From Paraphaeosphaeria minitans (taxonomy: Eukaryota > Ascomycota > Dothideomycetes > Pleosporales > Didymosphaeriaceae), in the NCBI GenBank assembly GCA_015832175.1, contig WJXW01000009.1, positions 1,054,001 through 1,118,000 of the forward strand: a stretch of 64,000 nucleotides of DNA, written 5' to 3'. Shown here in pieces: positions 21,391 to 33,220 of the stretch. The number at the start of each line of letters is the position of its first letter. Position 1 is the first letter of the stretch. The notes beneath the pieces were generated by a model. That model saw only the letters and a program-made list of their open reading frames with translations. It had not been told where the DNA came from and did not search any database. The position numbers were made by a program, and so were the translations under genes.

Positions 21391-23554
21391 AAGAATAACA
21401 TTATGTTATATTAGGCGTCTGTAAAATTCTTTAATTTTTGTTAATAGTTCCTTAGGTAGGCCACTAGTTCCTAAGTGTTTTCGCTGTATGGGTAACATTT
21501 CTATTTAATATGGTATATTTTATCTTACTAATTATATTCTAGAATTCTTTTAACTTTAAATTTATTTTCTTCTTCTATTTTATGGTAGAAGGCGGTTCTA
21601 ACTAGTGTATTAGGGTCTACTAGTTCTAGTAATAATACGTAGAATACTAGGTATATCTTTACATCTGGCGGTAGTTCCAACTTATAGTTTACTAGTAATA
21701 TTTGCTTAGAAATATAAGATAGTCTAACCTTAATATAATCTAGTTTCTTGTGTTTCTTTTTCTAAGTTTAAAGGTTCTTTGTAAGCAGATATGCTTTATC
21801 CCCCTTTTTTAGCTAAGGTGCTATTTTTTGTTTTTAGTTTTAGTATAAAATTAATTACGGCTAAGCTTTCTTAAGATTCTCTTAGAGTTGTTAGTGTATT
21901 TTCTTTATATTTTCTACTATATCTATAGCTTCTTTTGCTTTAATTATCGTAGGAAATTATTAATTAAAAAGATATAGGTGTCTTCTGTAGTTTCCATAGA
22001 ACAGTGTATGTCCTAATGCTACTAATACTTTGTTATTATAGGCTAACTGTGCCATAAGTAGTAATAAAACCTAGTTATTCTTCTAACTATTGCAGTAGAT
22101 GCGTAGGTACGTTTCTATAGTTTAGTTTATACGTTTTGTCTATCCGTCTATTTATAGATAGTAAGCCGTTAATAGCTTTCGTTTCGTTCTAAGTAGGGCT
22201 ATAAGCGTTATCTAGTAATTTAACGTAAAGAGCTTATCTCTATTACTAATAATTATTTTTAGGATCCTGTAGTGTCTAATTAGTTAGTCTAGGATAAGAA
22301 AAGCAAGTTTCTTTACTATTATTTTCTTAAGGCATAGAATGAGCTTAATATACTTAGTTAGTTAGCAGACTATTACTAGTATACTGTTATATTTAATTCC
22401 TATTATTAGATCCTTAGAGTTTAGAATTTCTATAACAAAATCTATACCAATGTCTTCCTATAGTGCTGTTAGTATTCTAATTACTTATATTTCTCTATAT
22501 TTAAAATATGTGCTATATTTGTTTCTTTAGTATTTTGCACATTTATAGATATAAGTTATTACAGCTTCCTTAATTCCTTTAAAGGTGTAATTTCTTTAGA
22601 TAAGTTCTATTGTTTTTGTAATGCCTAGGTGTCTGTACATAATGTTATCGTAGTATTATTAGATAATCTTAGTCTATAAATATTCTAGAACTTCTTAGTT
22701 AATTACTAAAAGTTAATTTAGTTCTACTATTAGTTCTAGAGATCTATTTCTGGCTTTGCAAAGAATTATAGAGAAGGTTTTTACTTTTTCTCCTACTAAA
22801 CTTACTTTGTTAGCTAAGAGCGTTTACTCTACCATTTTCTTTTCTACCTACATAGATAATTTTAAACTTATACTATCTAGTAGTCTATAACCATCTTTGT
22901 TATTGTGGCGTAAGTTCTTTTATTATCATAAACCTTAGAAGGTTCTTATAATCTATATAAATTTCTAGTGTTAAGTAACTAAGCGCGTAAATCCTCTAGT
23001 GCTTTAAGACTTTAACAATAGCGTAGAGTTCTTTATTATATACGTCGTATTATGTTTTAGCGTCACTAAATTTGCATAAGTAATAGGTAATTAGGTACTA
23101 TTTACTATTATGTTCTTATTTAGTGTAGGCGCCTAGCGCAAGATCGCTAGCGTCTATTTTAAAGCGTAGTAGTTTATCGCTTCTAAAATAAATAAGGATA
23201 GGTTCTATAATATATACTATCTTAAGGAGTTAGAATAACATTCTATACTTATTAATCTATTTAAAGGGTACGTCCTTTTTTATAAATTTATTAAAGGTAT
23301 TGTAACCTTTGCGTAATCTTAGATAAATTGTTAGTTAAATCTACAAAATCCTAAGAATTCTTAGATATTCTTAGCTATCTTTAGTATTAGCTAGTTCTTA
23401 ATACATTTAACTTTACTTAGTGCTATCTCAATTCCTATTATAGTAATAATATATTCTAGAAATTTAAGTTATTTAATATTAAACTTATATTTCTTAAGTT
23501 TAATGTAAAGGCATGCTTTATCTAGTGCTTCTAGTACTGTTTATATATGCTTAG

Positions 23555-23866
23555 TGTCTGTATAGTTTATCGTATAAATAGCACTAAGTAAAATAAGGGC
23601 CTACCTACCTATAGGGACCCACACAAGGACCCACTACTTAGGTTAGCGCTAAGAGGCAGAGACTTTATAAGGCCCTACCTACTTATAAGGACCTACACAA
23701 GGACCCACTGCTTAGGTTAGCGCTAAGAGGTAGAGACTTTATAAGGTCCTTAGTGCCCCTTTGTACAATAGACTAGACGTAATTAATTAAACCTACTTCT
23801 TACCCTTTGCATAATAGTATACTATTAACCCTTAAATACTTAATTATAGATTAAGCTAAACTAACA
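23555..23866 (+). repeat. 5' LTR of H1 (doubled 74-bp unit)
   Basis: 312 bp, TGTCTGTATAG to AACTAACA. A 74-bp unit starting CTACCT is repeated at 23601 and 23675. The LTRs at 15882, 42736 and 54801 have one unit and are 238 bp. Confidence 0.93.
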
Positions 23867-24109
23867 CTAATTAGTGGTTAATTCTAATTAACTATAAACT
23901 AGTAAGATCTAAAGATAGAGCGCCCTATAAGCTGGATGCGTAGGCTCTATATTATTACCTTTACTAGAGATTAGATTTTAGATTATATAATAAGCAGAAA
24001 TAAAGTGCGTATATCTATAAAGAGTCGCACAATCTAGTCTAAGCTATTCTATAGAAAAGAAAGGAAATAGTAAGCACATTTATAACCCTAAAAAACACGT
24101 CGCATGATT

Positions 24110-25110
24110 AAACTAGCGACACACTAATGCGGTCTAGTCGCACGATTTAATAAAATAATAATATAACACTAGGATTAGAAGACTTCCTAGAGGAATCTGT
24201 ATAAGAAGGAATTGCATAATAAGCTACCTAGGAGGATAACTTAGAATAGCTTTAATAAGTAGAGGAAGTAATAAATATTAAGGCTATTACCTTAAGAGGA
24301 GAAATCGTATAAAAGTACTAGGTAGATAGAGTAGATTTACACAGCTACTTACCCCCTTCTTTAAAATAGCTAAACACTTATATAATATACATAATCGCGT
24401 AATATCGCGTAAGTAGCCTTAAAGGTAAAGAGGTAATCTCTTCTTTTACTAAAGATTTTAATAACTAGAAAGAGAAAACCTTTAATAAGATTAGTTATAT
24501 AGTAAGAAGAGAGCTTCTTACTTTTCTTATAAAAAGAGGCTTTGTTACTACTAATATTTTAATAAAGGACACTTATATAAAGAAACTCTTTATACTGTTA
24601 TAGCTTAACTATAAGCTATAGACCTTTTATATAATAATGCTACAACTGTAACCTAAACTACTTTACATAATTCTAATAATATAACCTACACTATCTGTAA
24701 GTAATATATATATATATAGAGCATAGCTGGGGCCTATCCCTATATATGCGAGGACAGAGACACTATATATAGAGCCACACTAGTGGTAATAGCCTAAAAT
24801 CTAGACTACTTTTGCCTAACAAACTATATTGTACGAAGAGGCTAGACACTCCTAGTCTTTTTAATAACTAGGAGATTATGCTTCTATTTAGCTAGATAAT
24901 ATTATCCTTAACTTTAAAGGAGAGCTAGAGGATAAAAACTATTACACGAAAGAGGAGGAAGATAAATAAGACTAATAGAGTAATAAAGAAAAAGCATAGA
25001 AAGCTACCTTATACTTTACTTCTACTATATACCTTTATCGTATAACTAGGAGTAATCCTTCTATACCTATTTGCTAAGACCTAGCGCTAAGTATTATATT
25101 ACTTAACACC
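24110..25110 (+). pseudogene. Gag-like frame of H1
   Basis: Readable on the plus strand from about 24165 (TLGLEDFLEESVQ) to about 25075, with stops at former Gln/Trp codons. It is Gln- and Leu-rich and has an acidic segment near 24905-24990 (GELEDKNYYTKEEEDK). No zinc knuckle is seen. Its place right after the 5' LTR leader suggests the N-terminal Gag region of family H; the same frame occurs, reversed, at about 15118-15560. Not matched to a named family by motif. Confidence 0.5.
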
Positions 25111-25386
25111 CTACCTTCTGTTTGCGCACAGAATATATGCCTAGAAAGAGCCTTATCGCGCGATGCGACTCTACTGTACAAAGGGGTAGGGTAAGAACTA
25201 AGCAGGTTAGCTATTACTGCCTATTTATATAAGAGTAGGTGTAAATAGAACCTCTACTATATAGTAATACTACACCTACCTTATAACCTGTTCTAATAGG
25301 GGAAGGCTAACTGTATAGATAGAGAAGAATAGAAAAGAGAAAGTGTATAATAGATATAAGCTATTATATAAAAGAAAAGTTACTAG

Positions 25387-25698
25387 TGTCTATATAGTTT
25401 ATCGTATAAATAGCACTAAGTAAAATAGGGGCCTACCTACCTATAGGGACCCGCATAAGGACCCACTACTTAGGTTAGCACTAAGAGGTAGAGACTTTAT
25501 AAGGCCCTACCTACCTATAAGGACCTGTATAAGCACCCACTACTTAGGTTAGCGCTAAGAGGCAGAGACTTTATAAGGTCCTTAGTGCCCCTTTATATAA
25601 TAGACTAGACATAATTAATTAAACCTACTTCTTACCCTTTGCATAATAGTATACTATTAACCCTTAAATGCTTAATTGTAGATTAAGCCGAACTAACA
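25387..25698 (+). repeat. 3' LTR of H1 (doubled 74-bp unit)
   Basis: 312 bp, TGTCTATATAG to AACTAACA, the same length and duplicated unit as the 5' LTR. TSD CTTAG follows. Confidence 0.93.
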
Positions 25699-26889
25699 CT
25701 TAGTATAGTCTAATTTATTTTTAGAAAAGACAAGGATGTTATCTATATACGTAATAATAAATATGTCTAGATATTTATAGAGTATGTTATTAATAAGTGC
25801 TATAAAAGCTGCTAGTGCGTTTGTAAGTCTAAAAGGTATAACCTTATATTTAAATAGTCTATAGCGTAGTTAAAACGCTATTTTCTATTCTTTACCTTTC
25901 TTAATTTATATAAGGTGGTAACTGTCTCTTAGATGTATTATTGTAAATATCTTAGTTTAAGATAGTTAATCTTATAACTTTATAATATTTAGTAGTAGAT
26001 ATTAGTTCTTTATTGTTATATTATTAAGTTATTAGTAGTTAATACATAGTCTATTTAATCTATTCTTTTTTTTAACAAACAAAAAAGGGCTTACTACTAG
26101 TGACTTTAATAATTATATATATCCTTTCTTAAAGTTTATTTTAAGAAAATTACGTTCTTTAAGGAGTTCTTCTCCTATTTTACTATATAGTAGTCTAAAG
26201 GGTAGCGTCTTCCCTTCTTCTAGGTTTATTGTAAGATCCTAGGGTTAATGTTTAGGTAGGTTTACTTTTCCTTCTTTTTCTGTAAACATATATATCTATT
26301 TCCTATATTCTTTTAGTAAGGTAAAAAGTGTGTTATTATCCTCCTTCTTAAAGTTTTTAACCTAGTAGTTCCTACTAGCGTCTACTAAAGTATACTTCTG
26401 TTTTTTAACTATCTATTATAGTATTATATTATTAATAACTCTCTTATCTACTATTATTTTTAGTTAATGCGTAGGCTTTGCTTACAATGTATAATTATAG
26501 TATTTAAATAATATTTTCTTTATACCCTAGTCAATCTATAGGTTGTGTATTATTAACTAAAGTAATCCTAAGACTAACTTATACTTACATCCTAGTAAGA
26601 CATTTAAGGTAAGTTCCTTTCTATATCCTTAGACTATTATTATAGTAGTAACCTCTTAGTATATCTAAGGTATCTTAGGCATTAGGGATCTATTCGTGAC
26701 ATAGATAATATAGGATACTTCTTTCTTTAACATTATAAGTCCTGCTTATTTTACTATCTAATAAGATATAAAGTTTCTTTTTACTCCTAACTCTATAAGA
26801 GCTTAAGCCTATATTCCTTTAAGCTATACTAGTAGCTTAACTAATACTATGCTTACTATAGCATTTCATTTAATAAAGGCGTTTTCTTG

Positions 26890-28745
26890 TTAAAGTTTAG
26901 GCCCAAAAAAGATATCTATTTATATAGGTTATAATTAAATTGAGGTGCGTAGTGTACGTTTCTAAGTATCCGCTTCTATTATTATTCTTAAGTACGTAGC
27001 TTGTGAAGATTATCTTTCTTTTCTTATAAGGATATTCTGCTGTTTTTCCTCTTATAGTCTTTACTATTCCTATATACTAGTTAAATTAGTAGTTCTATTA
27101 TTACTTCTTATATAGGGCAGTTTACAAAGCTGTCTAAATGTTTACCTATATAGTAGTATTTATAGTCTTAGTTTAGATATATATACTAGTATAGTTATAT
27201 ACAATCTCTATTAATAAGTATATTATAGTATTTATTACCCTTTAGCGTAAGGTAAGGAAAGTATTTCACTTATTATTTATCCTAGAGGTGTTTATCGCAG
27301 GCTGCGATAGGGTAGTCTATTTATATCTATCTATAGCGCAGTTTCTTTCTAGGTTATTTCTTATTCTCCTTTTATTCTATTTTATATTATACATATGTTA
27401 GTTCTTCGCAATGCGTCTATATATAGAATTAGTGTGTAGGATTTTAGTAATCTAGGTAGTACTTTAGTACGTAGTCTAATTCCTTATTTTTATATAGTTA
27501 CATTCCTTTTAGTGCCTAGTAGGGTTCTATGTAGTCCTAAACACTTAGTTTATACTTAGGTGATATAGGGTTGTCTTCTTCCTACCTACTTTATAGGTAA
27601 GGAGTAGGAGATCTTAGTATCTTTTTTATATTTTCTACGTTATAGTATACGTTAGAGTCGTCTTCTAGATCTTTGTATAATTATAAGTGAGGTAAATCTA
27701 ATTGCTTACTTTATTCTAGTGTAACGCGTTAGTAACTAAATAGCGTTATAATAACTTCCTATTCCTTATTAGGTTCTTAGCCCTTAATAGTCAGTATATT
27801 CAACTTAGTTTAATAGACTTTGTTCTTTAATCTATAGTTCCTAGCTATATAGCCTAGTTTACTATATATAAAGCATTTATAGGTCTTAGTTATTAGTTAT
27901 TAACTTCTATTAGAAACGCGTTTATTAGACTACTTAGGGCCTATCCTTTCTCCTTTTCCTTTACCTATATAGTTAAACTAGATATCTTCTATTAGTTTGT
28001 ATCTCTAGTAGTTCCTTAGCTATTACTTTTAGACAATTCTAACAGGGTTCTTATAAACTACTTTTACTAGTTATCTAAAGCTTATTACCCTAGGATTTTA
28101 GTAGAGCTCCTATTATAATAAAAACCACTCTCTATTAATTCTAATAGTTTCTTTATATAGTTCTTTAAGGTTAGTAATTTATACACTACTACGTAGGAGT
28201 TCCTTACATAGTTTCTATTTAAGTCCTTATTTATATATATCCTAAAGAGATTTATTGTCCTAGTTAAGTTGCACAGCGTACCTATAAAACTTAGCTATAT
28301 ACTTAGCTACTAATTACTTCTAAGTTATAGTCTAAATCTTTGCTTTTATAATAGAGTCCTTATTAGTAATTCTAAAGAGTTATTTAAGGTATTTCTTAAA
28401 GTTATTATACTTTTTAATAATATTAACTGCATTAGTGTGCTCGTTTACGTAATTATTATTATTATTATTATTATAGTCCATTCCTAGGTACTTTTTAAGG
28501 TAGGAATAGATCTATAATCCTATATCTCCTCGCATATATATTGCTGTAAAAATAACTTTTTTTTTATCTTTAAGGAATTTGTCTAAGTTAAAGAAGTAGA
28601 GGTCTAACTAGAGAATCTAGACGTTAGTTTAAAATTATTTACTAAAGTAGAGATTAGGTTTGTGCGCCTTACTACTATTCTTTATAGGAGTAATCTTAGG
28701 GGCACCTAAAGCTGTAAAAGAGGTAGGAGTTTGTAAAGTACCTAT
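26890..28745 (-). pseudogene. gag of the C/D hybrid body
   Basis: Opens on the minus strand at an ATA triplet (28745-28743), 18 bases inside the LTR edge. Capsid region about 28640-28000, CCHC-knuckle region about 27880-27830, second Cys-rich segment about 27250-27120, then the frameshift heptamer at 26910. Same Gag as A1, with many stops. Confidence 0.85.
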
Positions 28746-28762
28746 ATTAAAGATGTTTAAGA

Positions 28763-29225
28763 TATTAAATCTAAGAGGGTAGCTAGTCCTAAATAGTTAA
28801 AGTTAGTTCTTAGGCAGGAGTACTTATAGAAGGTAGAAAGTCTTATTAATATAATAGTATCTTGCAAAGTGTAATAAGTTAATAATTTAGTCTACTAGAA
28901 TCTAAATAATAGATTAATAAATAGATTAAATATAAGTATAAGAAGCTTATTCTCGCGTTCCTATATACTAAGTAGTTCTACACGTCCTAGAATCCTATAT
29001 ATCCTAGAGTCCTATATGTCCTAGAGTCCTATACGTCCTAGAGTCCTATGCGGGTAAGTCCTACGCGTCCTAGAGTTCCTGTATAGGCGAGGCCTGTGCG
29101 GTCTTTAGGACCCTTAGGACCTATAACCTGTTATCTAACTACTTAGTTAGCTAACTCTAGTAGACTAGTAGTCTAGAAGTAAATAAGCTTATGCCCTACT
29201 ACTTATACGCAGCTAGATCCTAATA
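28763..29225 (-). repeat. Shared middle LTR D of the tandem array
   Basis: 463 bp. Plus-strand reading TATTAAATCT (28763) to GATCCTAATA (29225). Type D U3 with a CCTAGAGTCC minisatellite. Polypurine tract on the upper side (29226-29240) and a gag leader on the lower side. Confidence 0.92.
28978..29082. repeat. Minisatellite in the D-type U3
   Basis: Five to six tandem copies of a roughly 17-18 bp unit, CCTAGAGTCCTATAYGT, just upstream of the promoter box. The same array lies at about 35281-35385 in the other LTR D. Confidence 0.8.
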
Positions 29226-29240
29226 TTATCCTCCCCCTCT
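29226..29240 (-). other. Polypurine tract of the upper D body
   Basis: The minus-strand sequence AGAGGGGGAGGATAA touches the LTR. It marks 28763-29225 as the 3' LTR of the body above it. Confidence 0.85.
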
Positions 29241-29289
29241 AAGCTTAATATCCTTATAAGTTAACTACTCATAAAGTTATTATCTTATT

Positions 29290-29850
29290 CTATTTAATAT
29301 TGCTACAGTTAAGCTAATTATCTTAAGAAAGACTATATTTTTATAATAGTTATCTATTTATACTACGCTAAGAAGAAATATACTTATTATCTTTCTTCTT
29401 TACACTCTTAGTGTTCTAACTACGTTAAATAGGGAAACTAGAAGTGCGAGCCTAAAGAGATCCTTTTACTAGATTATTTAAAAATAGATGCTAAAATAAA
29501 GAGATTAGAAAAGTTAGAGGCTAAAAAGAAAGCGAAGCTCTATATTAAAGAAGAGCTAACTAAGGTAACTCTCTTTTACGCCTACTAGGCGCAAAAGAAG
29601 ATAGCGCGCTTATATAATTAGTAAAAGAAATTGCGTTAGAAGGAATAAGAATTATTTAATTATAGTATAAGTACTATAGACAAATTAGAAGCGCTTAAGG
29701 TGTAGGAGGAGTTAGCGTAGGCTACTACGTTAATAAATTCTAACGCGCTATTAGGCGCTAAGGTAATTAACTAGTCTATTTTATAGGCTAGCCCTTATAC
29801 TAGTGGTAATTCCTAGGTGCATCCTAGTTATCTCTTTATAATTTCTAGCG
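29290..29850 (+). pseudogene. Antisense ORF of subfamily D
   Basis: Plus-strand frame running opposite to the minus-strand gag-pol. Near 29410-29450 it reads CSNYVKQGNQKCEP after allowing one stop at a former codon. A long Lys/Glu/Leu-rich coiled coil follows (DAKIKRLEKLEAKKKAKL, and more heptads to about 29720), then a Ser/Thr/Asn tail. Compared with A the shared pattern is C-S-x-C/Y-V-x2-G then a helix. The start codon is not clear. Function unknown; the cysteine pattern suggests a small metal-binding domain plus dimerising helix. Confidence 0.65.
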
Positions 29851-29869
29851 TTTAATTGTAGAAGTTGTT

Positions 29870-32800
29870 TATCTGTTATTAATAGTTAGACAAGTTTTCT
29901 TTAGGTTCTTATGTGTTTTTACTAGATAAATACCCTTTCTACTTAACAAGGTATTCTTTAGTGTCTGTGTACGCATTACGTACTTATAGGATTTATTCTA
30001 CTTTAAATTTAGTTTCTTCCTAAGCTTAGTAATAGAAGGTGGTTCTAACTAGTGTATTAGGGTCTGCTAGTTCTAGTAGTAACATATAGAATACTAGGTG
30101 TATCTTTGCATCTAGCGGTAGTTCCAACTTATAGTTTACTAGTAATATTTGGTTAAAAATATAAAATAGTCTAATCTTAACATAATTTAGTTTCTTATGT
30201 TTTTTCTTCTAAGTTTAAAGGTTCTTTATAAGTAGATATGCTTTATCCCCCTTCTTTAGCTAAGGTGCTATTTTTGTTTTTAGTTTTAGTATAAAACTAA
30301 TTACTGCTAAGCTTTCTTAAAGTTCTCTTAGAGTTATTAGTGTATTTTCTTTATATTTTCTACTATATCTATGGCTTCTTTTGCTTTAATTGTCGTAGGA
30401 AATCGTTAATTAAAGAAATGTAGATGTCTTCCATGATTTGCATAGAATAGTGTATGTCCTAATACTGCTAATACTTTATTATTATAGGCTAACTGTGCTA
30501 TAGGTAGTAATAAAACCTAGTTATTCTTCTAACTATTACAGTGGATGCGTAGGTACGTTTCTATAGTCTAGTTAATACGTTCTATCTATTTGTCTATTTA
30601 TAGATAGTAAGCTGTTAATAGCTTTTGTTTTATTCTAAGTAGGGCTATAAGCGTTATCTAGTAATTTAACGTGAAGAGCTTGTCTCTATTGCTAATAATT
30701 ATTTTTAGAATTCTATAATATCTAATTAGTTAGTCTAGGATAAGAAAAATAAGTTCCTTTACTGTTATTCTTTTAAAACACAGAATAAGCTTAACATACT
30801 TAGTTAGTTGGCAGACTACTACTAGTATGCTGTTGTATTTAATTCCTGTTATTAGATTCTTGGAGTTTAGAATTCCTATAACAAAATTCATAGCAATATC
30901 TTCCTATAGTGCTGAGGAAGATAGTGCTGTTGGTATTCTAATTACTTACATCTCTCTATATTTAAAATGTATACTATGTTTGTTTCTCTAGCATTCTATA
31001 TATTTATAAATGTAAGTTATTATAGCTTCCTTAATTCCTTTAAAGGTGTAATTCCTTTAGATAAGTTCTATTGTTTTTATAATGCCTAGGTGTCTGTACA
31101 TAGGGTTATTGTGGTATTGTTCGATAATCTTAGTCTGTAGATATTCTAGAACTTCTTAGTTAATTACTAAAAGTTAATTTAGTTCTACTATTAGTTCTAG
31201 AGATCTATCTTTAGCTTTGTAAAGGATTACGGAGAAGGTTTTTACCTTCTCTTTTACTAGATTACTTTGTTAGCTAAGAGCGTCTACTCTACTATTTTCT
31301 TTTCTAGCTATATAGATAATTTTAAACTTATACTGCCTAGTAGTCTACAACTATTTTTGTTATTATAGCGTAAGTTCTTTTGTTATTATGAACCTTAGAA
31401 GGTTTTTATAATCTATATAGATTTCTAGTGTTAAGTAACTAAGTGTATAAATCCTCTAGTGCTTTAAGGCTTTAATAATAGCGTAGAGTTTTTTATTATA
31501 TACGTTGTATTGTGTTTTAGCGTTATTAAGTTTACATAAGTAATAGGTAATTAGGTGCTATTTACTATTACATTTTTATTTAGTGTAGGCGCCTAGCGTA
31601 AGATCGCTAGCATCTATTTTAAAGCGTAGTGCTTTATCGCTTCTAAAATAAATAAGGATAGGTTCTATAATACATACTGTCTTAAGGAGTTAGAATAACA
31701 TTCTATACTTATTTATCTATTTAAAGGGTACGTCCTTCTTTATAAGATTTATTAAGGGTATTATAACCTTTAAGTAATTTTAGATGAATTGTTAGTTGAA
31801 TCTATAGAATCCTAAGAATTCTTAGATATTCTTAGCTGTTTTTAGTATTAGCTAGTTCTTAATGTATTTAATTTTACTTAGTGCTATCTTAATTCCTTCT
31901 ATAGTAATAATATGTCCTAGGAATTAAGTTGTTTAACGTTAAACTTACATTTCTTAAGTTTAATATAAAGACATGCTTTGTCTAGTACTTCTAGTACTAT
32001 CTATATATACTTAGTGTGGTCTAATTCGTTTTTAGAAAAGACAAGAATATCGTCTATATACGTAATAACGAATATGTCTAGATATTCGCAGAGTACGTTA
32101 TTAATAAGTGCTATTAAAGCTACTAGTGCGTTTATACGTCTAAAAGGCATAACCTTATATTTAAATAGTCTATAGCGTAATTAAAATGCTGTTTTCTATT
32201 CTTTACCTTTCTTAATTTGTATAAGGTAGTAACCGTCTCTTAGATCTATTATTATAAATATCTTAGCTTAAGATAGTTAATCTTGTAACTCTATAATATT
32301 TAGTAGTAGATATTAGTTCTTTATTATTATATTGTTAAGTTGTTAGTAGTTAACGTATAGTCTATCTAATCTATCCTTTTTCTTAATAAACATAAAAGGG
32401 CTTACTGCTAGTAACTTTAATAGTTATATATATTCTTTTTTAAGGTTTATCTTAATAAAATCACATTTTTTAAGGAGTTCTTCTCCTATCTTACTATATA
32501 GTAGTCTAAAGGGTAGCATCTTCCCTTCTTCTAGGTCTATTATAAGATTCTAGGGTTAATATTTAGGTAGGTTTGCTTTTCCTTCCTTTTCTATAAATAT
32601 ATATGTCTATTTCCTGTACTCTCTTAGTAAGGTAAGGGGTGTACTATTATCCTCTTTCTTGCGCTTTTTAATCTAGTAGTTCCTGCTAGCGTCTACTAAG
32701 GTGTGCTTCTGTTTTTTAACTATCTATTGCAGTATTATGTTATTAATAACTCCTTTATCTACTATTATTTTTAGTTAATATATAGGCTTTACTTACAATA

Positions 32801-33220
32801 CACAATTATAGTGTTTAAATAATATTTTCTTTATACCCTAGTTAATCTGCAGGTTGTGTATTATTAACTAAAGTAGTCCTAAGACTAACTTATACTTAGA
32901 TCCTAGTAAGACATCTAAGCTAAGTTTCTTTCTATGTCCTTAGACTATTATTGTAGTAGTAACCTCCTAGTATATCTAAGGTGTCTTAGGCATTAGGGAT
33001 CTATTCGCGATATAGATAATATAAGATACTTTTTCTCTAATATTATAAGTCCTGCTTGTCTTACTATCTAGTAAGATATAAAGTTTCTTTCTACTTTTAA
33101 GTCTATAAGAGCTTAAGCCTATATTCCTTTAAGCTATACTAGTAGCTTAATTAATACTATGCTTACTATAGCATTTAATTTAATAAAGGCGTTTTCTTAT
33201 CTAAGTTTAGGCCTAAAAAA
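29870..33220 (-). pseudogene. pol of the upper D body
   Basis: Minus strand: slippery T TTT TTA at 33220-33214, protease near 33105, RT about 32500-31800 with intact YIDD at 32060-32049, RNase H about 31640-31300, integrase about 31170-30440 and chromodomain about 30025-29880. This chromodomain (YTDTKEYLVK; KGYLSSKNT) is clearly different from the A/C/F type although the pol before it is nearly the same. Many stops. Confidence 0.88.

Larger units (their letters stand above)
23555..25698 (+). mobile_element. H1: non-autonomous copia-type element
   Basis: 2144 bp, 312-bp LTRs at both ends, perfect TSD CTTAG at 23550-23554 and 25699-25703, inserted in the RT of the hybrid chromovirus. The internal 1520 bp hold a leader, one Gag-like frame and a 3' region. 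That 3' region matches the 3' end of the broken copia element (42407-42735). No protease, integrase or RT is seen, so it looks like an internal-deletion derivative that depended on an H-type copia. Confidence 0.92.
21430..26910 (-). pseudogene. pol of the C/D hybrid body, split by H1
   Basis: On the minus strand, from high to low: slippery T TTT TTG at 26910-26904, protease near 26800, RT about 26150-25704 with YIDN near 25752-25741 (second Asp lost), then H1 (23555-25698, TSD CTTAG) inside RT, the RT end at 23549-23280, RNase H about 23170-22880, integrase about 22700-21990 and chromodomain about 21590-21480 (C/A-type, FKVKRILEYN). Stops throughout. Confidence 0.88.

Noticed and set aside
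28978..29082. CRISPR-like array
   Set aside because: Short head-to-tail units without unique spacers, inside a U3; a minisatellite in a eukaryotic retrotransposon.
31978..32175. Open plus-strand frame of 65 codons
   Set aside because: Antisense to D reverse transcriptase (YIDD is on the minus strand here); a shadow frame.
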